From Collinsella ihumii (GTDB taxonomy: Bacteria > Actinomycetota > Coriobacteriia > Coriobacteriales > Coriobacteriaceae): DNA of 64,000 nucleotides. The translations under genes were made by a program, and so were the position numbers. The number at the start of each line of letters is the position of its first letter. The stretch's first letter is position 1. The DNA lies in the NCBI RefSeq assembly GCF_900046475.1, contig NZ_FCOU01000005.1, forward strand, positions 62,001 through 126,000, given 5' to 3'. The notes beneath the pieces were generated by a model. That model had not been told where the DNA came from. It worked only from the letters and a program-made list of their open reading frames with translations, and did no database searches. Below, in pieces: positions 49,835-59,921 of the stretch.

Positions 49835-49913
49835 AGGGAAACGCCGATCAATTTCTTTCGCGGCGCCCGCCACGAGGCCGACCGGCGCGAAATGAATTGA
49901 TCGGCGTTTCCCT
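49835..49913 (-). promoter_or_regulatory. Inverted repeat in the leader of the second exporter
   Basis: AGGGAAACGCCGATCAATT (49835-49853) is repeated as its exact complement at 49895-49913, enclosing 41 bases. It ends 35 bp before the start codon of the exporter operon. It could act as a leader hairpin controlling the operon, or be a small inserted element, as the IS110-like transposase lies directly behind it. Confidence 0.5.
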
Positions 49914-50005
49914 CGCATCATCATACGCCAGATGCAGGTCGCTCAGATGTACCTCAAGGAAAGCATGACAGGAGCGTGGCCGAATCTTGACCGATCCGAA
50001 AGACG

Positions 50006-51573
50006 ATATGAGAAAGCCATTGAGGGGAAAGCCTCCCCGCGGCATGCCGGGTCGCGGGCTGGGCGGGAACAATGGTGTTGTATCTGTCACCTCGCGGTAC
50101 CCGCCGTACCGCACGCATGGGAGGAGGCTCCCCATGACCCATGTTACCTCCATCGGGCTCGACGTACACGCGCGCTCCGTGTCGGCATGCGCCTTCGACC
50201 CGTTCACCGGCGAGGTGGTGCAGAGGTCCTTCGGGACCGACGCCGGCGAGATCGCCGCCTGGATCAAGGGGTTCGAGGAGCCCAAGGCGGTCTACGAGAG
50301 CGGGCCGACCGGCTTCGCCCTCTGCCGCCAGCTCAGGGCGCTGGGCGTCGACTGCGCCGTCGGCGCGGTGTCGAGGATGCAGAAGCCCGCCGCGGAGAAG
50401 AGGCGCAAGAACGACAGGCGCGACGCGGCGTTCCTGGCCCGCCTGCTCGCCACGCGCAACGTCGTCGAGGTGTGGGTGCCGCCCGCCGAGGCCGAGGCCG
50501 CCCGAGATGTCCGAGCGCTCGGCGCGCAGGGCGTCAAGCGCGCACGGCAGCGGCTCTCCAAGTTCCTGCTGCGGCGCGGCCACGTCTTCGACGAGACCGA
50601 CGCGCTCGGCCGCAGGCGGGGAGCCTGGACGCGCGCGTTCTGGCGCTGGGCCGAGGGGCTCAGGCCCGACGAGCCCGCCGCGGCGTCCGCCTTCGACCAC
50701 TACGCCACCTGCGTGCGCTGCGCCGAGTCCGACAAGCGCGCCCTCGAGAAGCTGGTGCTCGCCGAGGCCCGCTCCGAGCGGTGGGCCGGCGTCGTCGGCG
50801 CGCTGTCGTGCATCAAGGGCGTCGACGCCGTCACGGCGTTCTGCCTCGCGACCGAGGCCGGGTGCTTCTCCCGGTTCGCCACGGCGGGCGCCTACGCGTC
50901 CTGGCTCGGCCTCACGCCGTCCGAGCACTCGAGCGGCGAGAAGGAGGCGACCGGCGGCATCACCAAGACCGGCAACTCGGCCTCCAGGCGGGCGCTCGTC
51001 GAGGCGGCATGGCACTACGCCTAGCGCTCGACCTTGCCCACGCCGCCGCTGGACACGACGTTCGCCCGCGCATCAGGGGCAGGGCGGCCGACGCCACGAG
51101 GAGGCTGCGCGCCCGCCACGAGGCGCTGCGCGCGGCCGGCAAGCGGCCGTGCGTCGCCAACGTCGCGGTCGCCCGTGAGCTCGCCTGCTGGGTCTGGGAG
51201 ATCGGCAGGAGCGCCGAGGGGACGCTCGGGTAGCGCCCGGGACCACACGCCTTCCCGCCGGGAGGGCCCGCGCTTCGACGCATCGCCGGGGCCGGCTCAC
51301 GACTTTTCCGATGGGCAGCCGGACGGCCGCGCCCGAGAAGAAAGACTCCAAGGGTTTTTCGACCGACGGCCCCGGACGGAGAATCGAAATGCGGTGGCGC
51401 GCGGCGACATACCGAACCCGCATGCCGCGCCAGGAGCCCGCGGATATTAGCTTGCCAGGCGAGCGACGACTAACGAGCATCCGCGCGGGCCCTCCCGGCT
51501 GGAATAAGCGCAGGTCCGGAATGGAATTTCCGGACCTGCCGCATCATGCCTCTTGACAATGGCTTTCTCATAT
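50006..51573 (+). mobile_element. IS110-like insertion element (approximate limits)
   Basis: The segment holds one IS110-type transposase gene with long non-coding ends (128 bp before, about 340 bp after). I take as limits the 17-bp sequence ATATGAGAAAGCCATTG (50006-50022), which recurs inverted at 51557-51573; the true ends may differ, since IS110 elements usually lack terminal inverted repeats. The right end lies about 9 bp from the 3' end of the SRP RNA gene. The downstream part 51234-51556 holds a 12-bp hairpin (51510-51521 with 51528-51539) and no gene. Confidence 0.6.
50134..51233 (+). pseudogene. IS110-family transposase, frameshifted
   Basis: The first frame gives 296 residues: a RuvC-like DEDD domain (S-I-G-L-D-V-H near 6, R-K-N-D-R-R-D-A near 92) and the C-terminal transposase domain with the catalytic-serine region T-G-N-S-A-S-R-R near 280. 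It then stops at 51022. The missing family tail (V-R-P-R-I, then R-H-E-A-L-R, then V-A-V-A-R-E-L) continues in another frame up to 51233. A one- or two-base indel between about 51017 and 51050 explains this. No slippery heptamer for programmed frameshifting is seen. The ATG follows GGAGGAGGC. Confidence 0.8.
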
Positions 51574-51581
51574 TAAACGAA

Positions 51582-51701
51582 AGCGCCCGTGCGCTCGATG
51601 GGAACGGGTGCCCGGCAGAGGCTCCTTATGGCTGCTTCCTCCCGGACCTGACCAGATTCGGAACATATCGTCACCCGAACCCATCGAACGCGCTAGGCGC
51701 T
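51582..51701 (-). ncRNA. ffs: Signal recognition particle RNA (small bacterial type)
   Basis: Read on the minus strand, the apical hairpin contains GGTCAGGTCCGG, GGAAGCAGCC, the universal SRP54-binding domain. The flanks pair over a long helix: AGCGCC with GGCGCT at the ends, then GCG-TTCGATGGG with CCCATCGAGCGC (one bulge or mismatch region around TTCG/GTTC). The length is about 120 bases. It targets membrane and secreted proteins together with Ffh. The 3' end is followed by TTTCGTTT. Confidence 0.9.
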
Positions 51702-51709
51702 GTTGCACT

Positions 51710-51718
51710 ATAGTACCA
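51710..51718 (-). promoter_or_regulatory. Extended -10 promoter of the SRP RNA gene
   Basis: TGGTACTAT on the minus strand places an extended -10 (TGn plus TACTAT) about 8 bases before the first paired bases of the SRP RNA. The -35 is poor, as is common for extended -10 promoters. The tRNA-Lys gene has a similar box (TGGTACAAT). Confidence 0.5.
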
Positions 51719-51723
51719 GACCC

Positions 51724-51757
51724 CATGCAATTTTGGGGACAGTCCCTAAAATTGCAT
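51724..51757. repeat. Short palindrome with the GGGGACAG core
   Basis: CATGCAATTTT (51724-51734) and AAAATTGCATG (51747-51757) are exact complements around GGGGACAGTCCCT, with a single mismatch in the inner part. The core is the same as in the perfect palindromes at 8495, 9729 and 62971. It overlaps the -35 region of the SRP RNA gene and lies 14 bp after the tadA stop. Confidence 0.65.
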
Positions 51758-51771
51758 GCAGGCCCCTGTGT

Positions 51772-52290
51772 CTACGCCTCGTCGCTAGAAGGTGCGCTCG
51801 CCTTCTCTTTCTCGCGTTCCGCCTTGCGCCTTTGGCGAAGAGCGGCGAAAAACTCGCGGAGCAAACCTGCGCATTCGTCTTCCAGCACGCCTTGCGTCAC
51901 CTCGAACGCGTGGTTGAGGCGCGGGTCGTCGTTCACCTGGTATAACGTCCCCGTCGCCCCGCCCTTGGGATCCGGGGCGCCGAACACGCAGCGGTCGATG
52001 CGCGCGTTGACCATAAGGCCCGCGCACATGAGACAGGGCTCGAGCGTCACGTAGACGGTGCAGCCCGTCAGACGCCAGCGCTTCAGCACCCGGGACGCCT
52101 GCAGCATGGCGGCGAATTCGGCGTGAGCTGACGGGTCCTCCGCGGTTTCTCGCAGGTTGTGGGCTCGCGCGATGATCTCGTCTTCATACACCACGACCGC
52201 ACCGATGGGCACTTCCCCCAAGCGTTCCGCCTTGCGCGCCTCCTCCAGGGCCTCGCGCATGTAGCGCTCGTTTGATTCGATTGTGTTCAC
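51772..52290 (-). CDS. tadA: tRNA-specific adenosine deaminase
   Basis: A 172-aa zinc deaminase that converts A34 to inosine in tRNA-Arg(ACG). The zinc and proton-shuttle motifs are H-A-E (56-58) and P-C-L-M-C (85-89). It carries a longer charged C-terminal tail (about residues 150-172) than many relatives. The start is GTG at 52290 after GGAAGGAC. It is a single gene between the SRP RNA gene and tRNA-Ser. Confidence 0.94.
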   Translation of the reverse strand: MNTIESNERYMREALEEARKAERLGEVPIGAVVVYEDEIIARAHNLRETAEDPSAHAEFAAMLQASRVLKRWRLTGCTVYVTLEPCLMCAGLMVNARIDRCVFGAPDPKGGATGTLYQVNDDPRLNHAFEVTQGVLEDECAGLLREFFAALRQRRKAEREKEKASAPSSDEA

Positions 52291-52343
52291 GCACGTCCTT
52301 CCGCCGATCCGCCTTTTCGTTTGATGCTATCATTACCAATCAC

Positions 52344-52433
52344 GGAGAGATGGCAGAGCGGTTGAATGCGGCGGTCTTGAAAACCGTTGAGCGCGCGAGC
52401 GTTCCGAGGGTTCGAATCCCTCTCTCTCCGCCA
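52344..52433 (+). tRNA. tRNA-Ser (anticodon TGA)
   Basis: A 90-base gene including the encoded CCA. The acceptor GGAGAGA pairs with TCTCTCC, the anticodon loop is CTTGAAA (anticodon TGA), and a long variable arm (GAGCGCGCGAGCGTTC) and the T-loop GGTTCGAATCC are present. The long variable arm confirms the serine class. Confidence 0.96.
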
Positions 52434-52572
52434 CCTTGCCTTTGCACCACCTCTTGAAACCAAATATGGCTAATCCCCGCCATCGGGGTATTCAGCGGTC
52501 ATGCACCGGCCCATTTCCATGTAAGATAGCGAAGGTTTTCAAGCCGCTTCTACCCTACAAGAGGATTGCCTC

Positions 52573-53463
52573 ATGTCCGCACTGCTTTCCATCGCAACCC
52601 CCGCCCTTCTCGCCGCAAACGCCGGCGGAGGAGCTGCCAGCCAGATGGTTCCCGTCCCGATCGGATTCGAGATGCTCGCCGTCGTCACCGCTTCGGCCAC
52701 CGGAGCGCTTGCTGCGCGCGAGCAGAAACTCGATCTCATTGGAGCCATATGCCTTGCGGTCGTCTGCAGTCTGGGCGGCGGCCTGTTGCGCGACATGATC
52801 CTTCAGGTCGGAAGCGTTTACTTCCTCGACCAGCCGCTCGCGCTGCCCGCATCCGTCATCACGGCGGCCATCACCTTCGTCATCCCCTCGCTTTTGGAGA
52901 AGCAGGACCGCCTTATCGCGATCCTCGATATCTTCTCCGTGGGGCTCTTTGCCGCCACGGGCGCCGATAAGGCGTACGTCTACGGATTCGAGCCGCTTAT
53001 CTGCGTGACCATGGGGTTTTTCACCGCGGTCGGCGGAGGCATGATTCGCGATGTATGCCTGGGACGCACGCCCGCTATCTTTCAACCGAGCAATTTCTAC
53101 GCTGTCGCCGCCATCGGCGGCGCCGTCGCCTACGTGGTTCTTGCGGATATGGACATCTCCAACATCATCGCGTTGATCGTCTGCGTCGCGACAACCATGC
53201 TCTTGCGCTTTATCTCGCTCGCCTACGACATCAAGAGCCCGGCCGACATGGACATCGCCGAGGCGATCCATCGGTCACGACGCCGCACGCGCACCACGAC
53301 GCGCCCCGAAACCACCAACCGCTCCATCGAGGAGCTCGAGGGTCGACGCGAGCGCGTTCAAGCCGATATCGCACGTCGCCGCCATCGCGAAAGCAAGAAA
53401 GCAGCCCTCGATCGGCTCAAGCGGCATCGCCAGCAGCGCGAGCATCGGCGTCTCGATCTCTAA
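52573..53463 (+). CDS. TRIC / UPF0126 family channel protein
   Basis: A 296-aa membrane protein with about seven helices (residues 30-225), built of two repeats, each with a glycine-rich G-G-G-x-x-R-D motif (near 74 and 158). This is the signature of the bacterial TRIC-type cation channels, formerly UPF0126. The C-terminal 70 residues are very basic and probably helical, an unusual cytoplasmic extension. The ATG follows AAGAGGA. Ion selectivity is not predictable, though potassium is likely from the family. Confidence 0.88.
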   Translation: MSALLSIATPALLAANAGGGAASQMVPVPIGFEMLAVVTASATGALAAREQKLDLIGAICLAVVCSLGGGLLRDMILQVGSVYFLDQPLALPASVITAAITFVIPSLLEKQDRLIAILDIFSVGLFAATGADKAYVYGFEPLICVTMGFFTAVGGGMIRDVCLGRTPAIFQPSNFYAVAAIGGAVAYVVLADMDISNIIALIVCVATTMLLRFISLAYDIKSPADMDIAEAIHRSRRRTRTTTRPETTNRSIEELEGRRERVQADIARRRHRESKKAALDRLKRHRQQREHRRLDL

Positions 53464-53563
53464 ACTGACCGTATTGACCGTTTTTTCTGGCACAATGTCG
53501 ATTTCCCAAAATACAAACAATAGATTGTATTGTCTGTAATAGATAAAACAGTATTCCCTGAAA

Positions 53564-53602
53564 AAAAGCGCCCTATCCCCACGGTGGGGATAGGGCGCTT
53601 TT
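53564..53602. terminator. Bidirectional intrinsic terminator
   Basis: An 18-bp perfect stem (53564-53581 with 53585-53602) is flanked by A-runs on the left and T-runs on the right, so it works in both directions. It lies between the convergent TRIC and typA genes. Confidence 0.9.
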
Positions 53603-53639
53603 CAATAACAAATACGCGTTCTACCGGGTAAAACGCTTC

Positions 53640-55475
<1,836 letters not shown>

Positions 55476-55571
55476 ATGTCCCTCTTCCTCACTGCAGCAC
55501 GCATGCCCAATCGGTGGGCGTGCGATATTCTCGGTAATCGGTTTGAAAAAACGTATATATAGTAGCGGACC

Positions 55572-56024
55572 TTAGAAGAGCGCGGGCTCTTCACCTGCAG
55601 GTTCAGGGTCGCTCCACATAAAGTTGTCTTTGGCGCCAACGCCGTCGTAGAGCACGTAGGCCGAAAAACCCGTCGCAAGCCCCCGCTCGTAGAAGCTCAC
55701 GAGCACCGCGTTCTCATAGGCCCCGTCGATCTCGACGCATCCGGTGCACGCGATCGCATAGCGCTCGAGCTTGCCCACGCCGTCGCTGGACACGCCGTGC
55801 GCCGCATGCTCGGTCACAAACGCCTGCGCGGCGCTCAGGCAGGCCTCCTCACCGTCATCGGTGAAGACGACCTCGTATCGGTTGCACGCCTTGTCCTCAA
55901 CGCACACGACGACTCCCGGATCATCGCCCTCGGCAAGCGCGTCGAGAAACATGCCGATCACATCGCAGGTCATCTCGTCGAGCTCGGGTGAGACGGTGCT
56001 GGTCGTCTGGTTGTTCTGGGGCAT
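55572..56024 (-). CDS. Small acidic protein of unknown function
   Basis: A 150-aa soluble, acidic protein (many D and E, few K), with no signal or membrane segment. It contains five cysteines and alternating strands such as V-V-V-C-V-E-D and A-V-L-V-S-F-Y-E-R. The ATG at 56024 follows AGAGG at 9 bases, so I prefer it to the ATG at 56033. It ends 97 bp from the typA start on the same strand, so it could precede typA in one transcript. I do not recognise the family. The compact size and clear ribosome binding site argue for a real gene. Confidence 0.7.
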   Translation of the reverse strand: MPQNNQTTSTVSPELDEMTCDVIGMFLDALAEGDDPGVVVCVEDKACNRYEVVFTDDGEEACLSAAQAFVTEHAAHGVSSDGVGKLERYAIACTGCVEIDGAYENAVLVSFYERGLATGFSAYVLYDGVGAKDNFMWSDPEPAGEEPALF

Positions 56025-56121
56025 CGCACGCATCCTCTCGCGCAGGCAATCGTATGGTCTAACCGTTTATTCTACCGCGTATCCCGGTCATGCTGCACAG
56101 GGCGGCAATCAAACCCGCAGG

Positions 56122-56697
56122 TTACAGATTCGCCGCATCTTCAGCGATCTTGCGAGCGGCGTCACGCGTCTGGAGCAGCTCGCGCGAACGCTTCTGCAGC
56201 GCATCGACCTGGCTGGACAGTATGACGGCATCGATGACGCCCCACACGGCAACCATCGAGGCGATGGAGCCGATCGTCGCCCCGAAGCCGCCGGCAAAAC
56301 GCATCCGCAGGCAGACGAACGCGACCACCGCGGCAACGCCGGCCATGACGAGCATCGAGCGGCGCCGCTCGCGCATGGTACGCAGCTGCGCCACCACCGA
56401 GAGCCGCGCGGTCTCCGCGGCGTTCGCGCGGGCTGTTGCCTCGAACGCGATCGATGCGGGAGATGAGGCCTGAGCGGCAGACGGGCGGCGCGCCGAGGAC
56501 CGCGCGCCCTTGAGCAGCACGTCGCGTGCCTCGTTGATGGCGCGCATCTGCTGCTCAGCGCGTTCGCGAAGACGCTTGTTGTCGCCGTACTTGTCCGGAT
56601 GGAGCATCTGTGCGAGCTCGCGATAGGCGGCCGCGATCTCCTCGCGGCCGGCACCCGTCGACAACCCGAGCACGCTCAGTGCCTCGTCGCGCGTCAT
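56122..56697 (-). CDS. J-domain membrane protein
   Basis: A 191-aa protein with a J domain at residues 1-62 (H-P-D at 33-35, preceded by a tyrosine-rich helix), a polar linker (65-85) and two membrane segments (about 115-130 and 140-157). The HPD motif stimulates the ATPase of a DnaK chaperone. Anchoring it in the membrane suggests recruitment of DnaK to the membrane. There is no G/F-rich or zinc region, so it is not DnaJ itself. The ATG follows GAGGAGGA. Confidence 0.85.
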   Translation of the reverse strand: MTRDEALSVLGLSTGAGREEIAAAYRELAQMLHPDKYGDNKRLRERAEQQMRAINEARDVLLKGARSSARRPSAAQASSPASIAFEATARANAAETARLSVVAQLRTMRERRRSMLVMAGVAAVVAFVCLRMRFAGGFGATIGSIASMVAVWGVIDAVILSSQVDALQKRSRELLQTRDAARKIAEDAANL

Positions 56698-56719
56698 GCG
56701 TCCTCCTCGAATACCTATG

Positions 56720-56745
56720 AAAAGACCCCGTCGCCGGGGTCTTTT
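56720..56745 (-). terminator. Intrinsic terminator of tRNA-Lys
   Basis: AAAAGACCCC and GGGGTCTTTT (56720-56729 with 56736-56745) form a 10-bp stem whose minus-strand end is TCTTTT. It lies 9 bp after the tRNA 3' end and before the J-domain gene. Confidence 0.85.
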
Positions 56746-56754
56746 ACATACATA

Positions 56755-56830
56755 TGGTGGGCCGTTAGGGGTTCGAACCCTAGACCTTGGGATTAAAAGT
56801 CCCCTGCTCTGCCAGCTGAGCTAACGGCCC
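56755..56830 (-). tRNA. tRNA-Lys (anticodon TTT)
   Basis: A 76-base gene with the encoded CCA. The acceptor GGGCCGT pairs with ACGGCCC, the anticodon loop is CTTTTAA (anticodon TTT), and the T-arm GGGGTTCGAACCC is intact. It is flanked by its own promoter and terminator. Confidence 0.96.
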
Positions 56831-56839
56831 GCGAATGGC

Positions 56840-56848
56840 ATTGTACCA
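56840..56848 (-). promoter_or_regulatory. Extended -10 promoter of tRNA-Lys
   Basis: TGGTACAAT on the minus strand ends 9 bases before the first base of the tRNA. It is the same type of extended -10 as at the SRP RNA gene. The -35 is weak. Confidence 0.5.
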
Positions 56849-56890
56849 CGTCGGCCGCACATTGCCGCCCACGTTGGCACGCGAGGCAAA

Positions 56891-58171
56891 CTACTCCCAG
56901 CTCCACTGGCCGTTCACGAACACGGGAATCTCCGTGCCGTCGGCGCAGATGCCCATGATATCGAGGTCGTCGGTGCCGATCATGAAGTCCACGTGGGTGC
57001 TCGACGTGTTGACCCCGCGCTCGCGCAGCTGATCGGTCGTCATGCCGTACCCGCCCTCGTAGCACTCGGCAAACCCGATACCGAGCGCCAGATGGCAGCT
57101 CGCGTTCTCGTCGTACAGCGTGTCGAAGAACAGCATCTCGCTCTCGCGGATGGGCGTGTTCTTGGAGATGAGCGCGACCTCGCCAAGACGACGAGCGCCC
57201 TCGTCGGTTGCAAGGATGCTCGTGAGCGCGTCCTTGCCGATCACCGCGTCGTAGTCGACCACGCGGCCGCCCTCGAAGCGCAGCCAGAAGCGATCGATCT
57301 TGTTGCCGTGGTGGATGAGCGGGAGCGCGGAGTACACGATTCCTTCCGCCTTCTCGCAGTCCGGCGAGGTGAACACCTCCTCGGTCGGGATGTTCGGGAA
57401 GAACGGGTGGCCGTCCGGCGTCTCGCCGCAGCCTCCCGCCCACAGATGGCGGTCGGTCAGGCCGACCGTCAGGTCCGTGCCGTTATCCGCTGTGTAGTGC
57501 AGGGCGACAAAGCGCTTCTCGTTCAGGAAGCGCAGGTTCTTCTCGAACGTCGCGTTGTGCAGCTCCCAATCGCTTTCGGGATCCGCGCCGTCAGCACGCG
57601 CGACGGACAGGATCGCGCACCACAGGCGATAGATGGCGACGTCGTCCGGCACGCCGGGAAACACATGCTTCGCCCATGCCGCGACGGGAGCGCCCGCAAT
57701 ACACCAGGGGTTGATGTTGAAATCGAGGCCGCGGCGGAAAGAGCGGCACTGGGTGTTGCGGGCCTTGGAGGCTGCGGCGGGCTTTGCGGGATCGATGCCC
57801 TTGAGCGCCTCGGGGTCGGCGCCCTCGACAAAGATGAAGCAGGCTCCCGCCTCCGCGAGCGAATCGAGCTGGATGCGCTGCCACTCGGGCGTCTGCTCGA
57901 AATACGCGGTCTCGACGTTCTCATAGGTCATGCGCGTCACCGCGTCGTCGTTCCAGATGACCGTCACGTGGCCGGCTCCAGCCGCGTAGCCGTGCTTGAC
58001 AAGCAGGCGCACGAACTCGCAGGTCTCCACCGGCGCCTGGACCACCATCTCCTGACCGGGCTTCACGTTCACGCCCGTGCGCACAATCAGGTTCGCGTAG
58101 CGATCGATCTGCGGCGCGAGCGCCTTGATGCCGGCACGGGCCTCTTCGGCGGTCAGCTCGGCTCTATCCAT
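56891..58171 (-). CDS. M29-family aminopeptidase
   Basis: A 426-aa metallopeptidase of the M29 (AmpS/PepS/aminopeptidase T) family. Metal ligands are expected in E-E-V-F-T-S-P-D (near 256-263), the L-G-E-V-A-L-I-S segment (near 332-339), and the H-V-D-F-M-I-G-T-D end motif (near 395-403), all present. It removes N-terminal residues from peptides in the cytoplasm. The ATG at 58171 follows ATAGGAGGA; an upstream start (58186) has no ribosome binding site. It is followed by tRNA-Lys. Confidence 0.93.
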   Translation of the reverse strand: MDRAELTAEEARAGIKALAPQIDRYANLIVRTGVNVKPGQEMVVQAPVETCEFVRLLVKHGYAAGAGHVTVIWNDDAVTRMTYENVETAYFEQTPEWQRIQLDSLAEAGACFIFVEGADPEALKGIDPAKPAAASKARNTQCRSFRRGLDFNINPWCIAGAPVAAWAKHVFPGVPDDVAIYRLWCAILSVARADGADPESDWELHNATFEKNLRFLNEKRFVALHYTADNGTDLTVGLTDRHLWAGGCGETPDGHPFFPNIPTEEVFTSPDCEKAEGIVYSALPLIHHGNKIDRFWLRFEGGRVVDYDAVIGKDALTSILATDEGARRLGEVALISKNTPIRESEMLFFDTLYDENASCHLALGIGFAECYEGGYGMTTDQLRERGVNTSSTHVDFMIGTDDLDIMGICADGTEIPVFVNGQWSWE

Positions 58172-58301
58172 GGTTCCTCCTATCAATCACGCGCACGCGC
58201 GGGCCCAAAAAAGGGGCACGTCGCGCTCAGGCGACGCACCCCATATTCCATCCATGTTGCCGACAGGATGCCGGCCCTTGTGCACGTCGCCTCCGGCGCA
58301 G

Positions 58302-58898
58302 CTACTTCTTTTTCTTGGCCTCGCGCTTGGCGCGATCGGCGGCAGTGGCCTCTTCGATCAGCGCGATCTGTTTGGCCTCGGACATGCCCTCGGCACGACG
58401 GCGGGCGTCGTTGCGCAGCGGGCGGATGCGCACGATATCGTAGATGAACGCCGCGATGATGCAGACGTACGCGATGACCAGGCCCACGATCTGGACGGGC
58501 TGGGCGATATCGGCAGCACCGGTATCGATGCCCAGCAGCACGAGCCACACGGCCAGCGTGGCAACCAGACCCACGGCAAGCAACACCCAGAACACCCTGC
58601 GCCGGCTCTTGTAGTCGGGCTCGCCTTTGAGAAGCTCGTTCGAGACCGCGTAGATGCGATCCTCCTGAAGGCGCTGCTCGCGCCTGCGGGCGCGCTTCTC
58701 CTCGCGGGAGAGGCCCGCCAGGGACTCGCCGCGCTCGGCCTGCTTGCGCTTCTCCTTGGCGGAAGCCGGGACGACGCGCACAGACGAAGCGGCCGCGCGC
58801 GCCGGCTTGGCGGAACCTGCCGACTTGCGCGTGAATCCGGTCATGTCGCCGGACTGCTGCGCCTGGCTACGCTTGTTCATGGGGTTGCGGGTACTCAC
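58302..58898 (-). CDS. Basic protein with two membrane segments, coupled to purC
   Basis: A 198-aa protein. A very basic N-terminal half (residues 1-95, rich in R, K, A, S) is followed by two membrane segments (about 103-123 and 135-157) and a charged helical tail that ends K-K-K-K. The GTG at 58898 is chosen because GGAG stands 9 bases before it, within the end of purC, and the purC stop directly adjoins (TAAGTG). The ATG at 58880 is the alternative. No known family; the topology suggests both ends are cytoplasmic and may bind nucleic acid or lipid head groups. Confidence 0.75.
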   Translation of the reverse strand: MSTRNPMNKRSQAQQSGDMTGFTRKSAGSAKPARAAASSVRVVPASAKEKRKQAERGESLAGLSREEKRARRREQRLQEDRIYAVSNELLKGEPDYKSRRRVFWVLLAVGLVATLAVWLVLLGIDTGAADIAQPVQIVGLVIAYVCIIAAFIYDIVRIRPLRNDARRRAEGMSEAKQIALIEEATAADRAKREAKKKK

Positions 58899-59786
58899 TT
58901 ACTTGTTCTCCTTCATGGACCTGAACGCGGTGCCCGTGATGATCTCATAGGCCTCGCGGTATTTGGCCGAGGTCTCCTCGATGACGTTGGCGGGCAGCTG
59001 CGGCGCGTCACCGGTCATGTCCCAGTTGGCGAGCAGCCAGTTGCGCAGGTACTGCTTGTCGTAGCTGGACTGGACCTTGCCCTCTTCGTACTCGGCGGCC
59101 GGCCAGAAGCGGCTGGAGTCCGGAGTCAGGCACTCGTCGATCAGCGCCACCTTGCCATCGATCAGGCCGAACTCGAACTTCGTGTCGGCGATGATGATGC
59201 CGCGCGTCGCCGCGTAATCGGCGGCTGCGGAGTAGATCTTGATGGACAGGTCGCGAAGCTGGCTGGCGATGTCCTCGCCCACGATGTCGCAGCAGCGCTC
59301 GTAGGAGATGTTCTCGTCATGGTCGCCGATATCGGCCTTGGTGGAAGGCGTGAACAGCGGCTCGGGGAGCTTGGAGGCCTCGGTCAGGCCGGCGGGCAGC
59401 TTGATACCGCACACGGTGCCGTCCTGGTCATAGGTCTTCTTGCCGCTGCCGGTCAGATAGCCGCGGACGATGCACTCGATCTTGATGGGCTCTGCCTTCT
59501 TGACGAGCATGGCGCGGCCGGCCAGGTAGTCGCTGTAGTCGGCGAACTCCGCCGGGAAGTCCTTCACGTCGATCGAGACCACGTGGTTGGGGACGATGTC
59601 GGCGAACTTATCGAACCAGAACGCGGAGATGCGGTTCAGCACCTCGCCCTTATACGGAATCTCGTTCGGCAGAATATAGTCGAACGCCGAGATGCGGTCG
59701 GATGCAACCATGAGCAGGTTGTCGCCGGCATCGTAGATATCGCGAACCTTGCCCTGGGAATCCGGACGACGCTCCATCGAAGTCAC
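58899..59786 (-). CDS. purC: SAICAR synthase
   Basis: The 295-aa enzyme adds aspartate to CAIR in purine synthesis. Motifs are G-K-V-R-D-I-Y near residue 10, A-S-D-R-I-S-A-F-D near 26, I-E-C-I-V-R-G-Y near 101 and D-T-K-F-E-F-G near 200. The length fits the longer bacterial type. The GTG at 59786 lies 9 bases after AAGGAG, so I prefer it to the TTG at 59795 or the ATG at 59777. It is coupled to the small membrane protein downstream; no other pur gene is near. Confidence 0.95.
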   Translation of the reverse strand: MTSMERRPDSQGKVRDIYDAGDNLLMVASDRISAFDYILPNEIPYKGEVLNRISAFWFDKFADIVPNHVVSIDVKDFPAEFADYSDYLAGRAMLVKKAEPIKIECIVRGYLTGSGKKTYDQDGTVCGIKLPAGLTEASKLPEPLFTPSTKADIGDHDENISYERCCDIVGEDIASQLRDLSIKIYSAAADYAATRGIIIADTKFEFGLIDGKVALIDECLTPDSSRFWPAAEYEEGKVQSSYDKQYLRNWLLANWDMTGDAPQLPANVIEETSAKYREAYEIITGTAFRSMKENK

Positions 59787-59921
59787 GCTGGTCAACTCCT
59801 TAACCTAGATATACGTTCTCCCACACCGGAGGTGCCGATGTGCAACTGGCCTGCTCGGAGCGGCAGAAACTCGCCCGCACGGGGCGGGCGCGAGTATCTC
59901 CTTGACCGGCAGGAGCACAGT

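Noticed and set aside
49932-50133. Upstream extension of the IS110 transposase
   Set aside because: The family N-terminus (S-I-G-L-D) starts right after the ATG at 50134, which has GGAGGAGG; upstream translation lacks family similarity.
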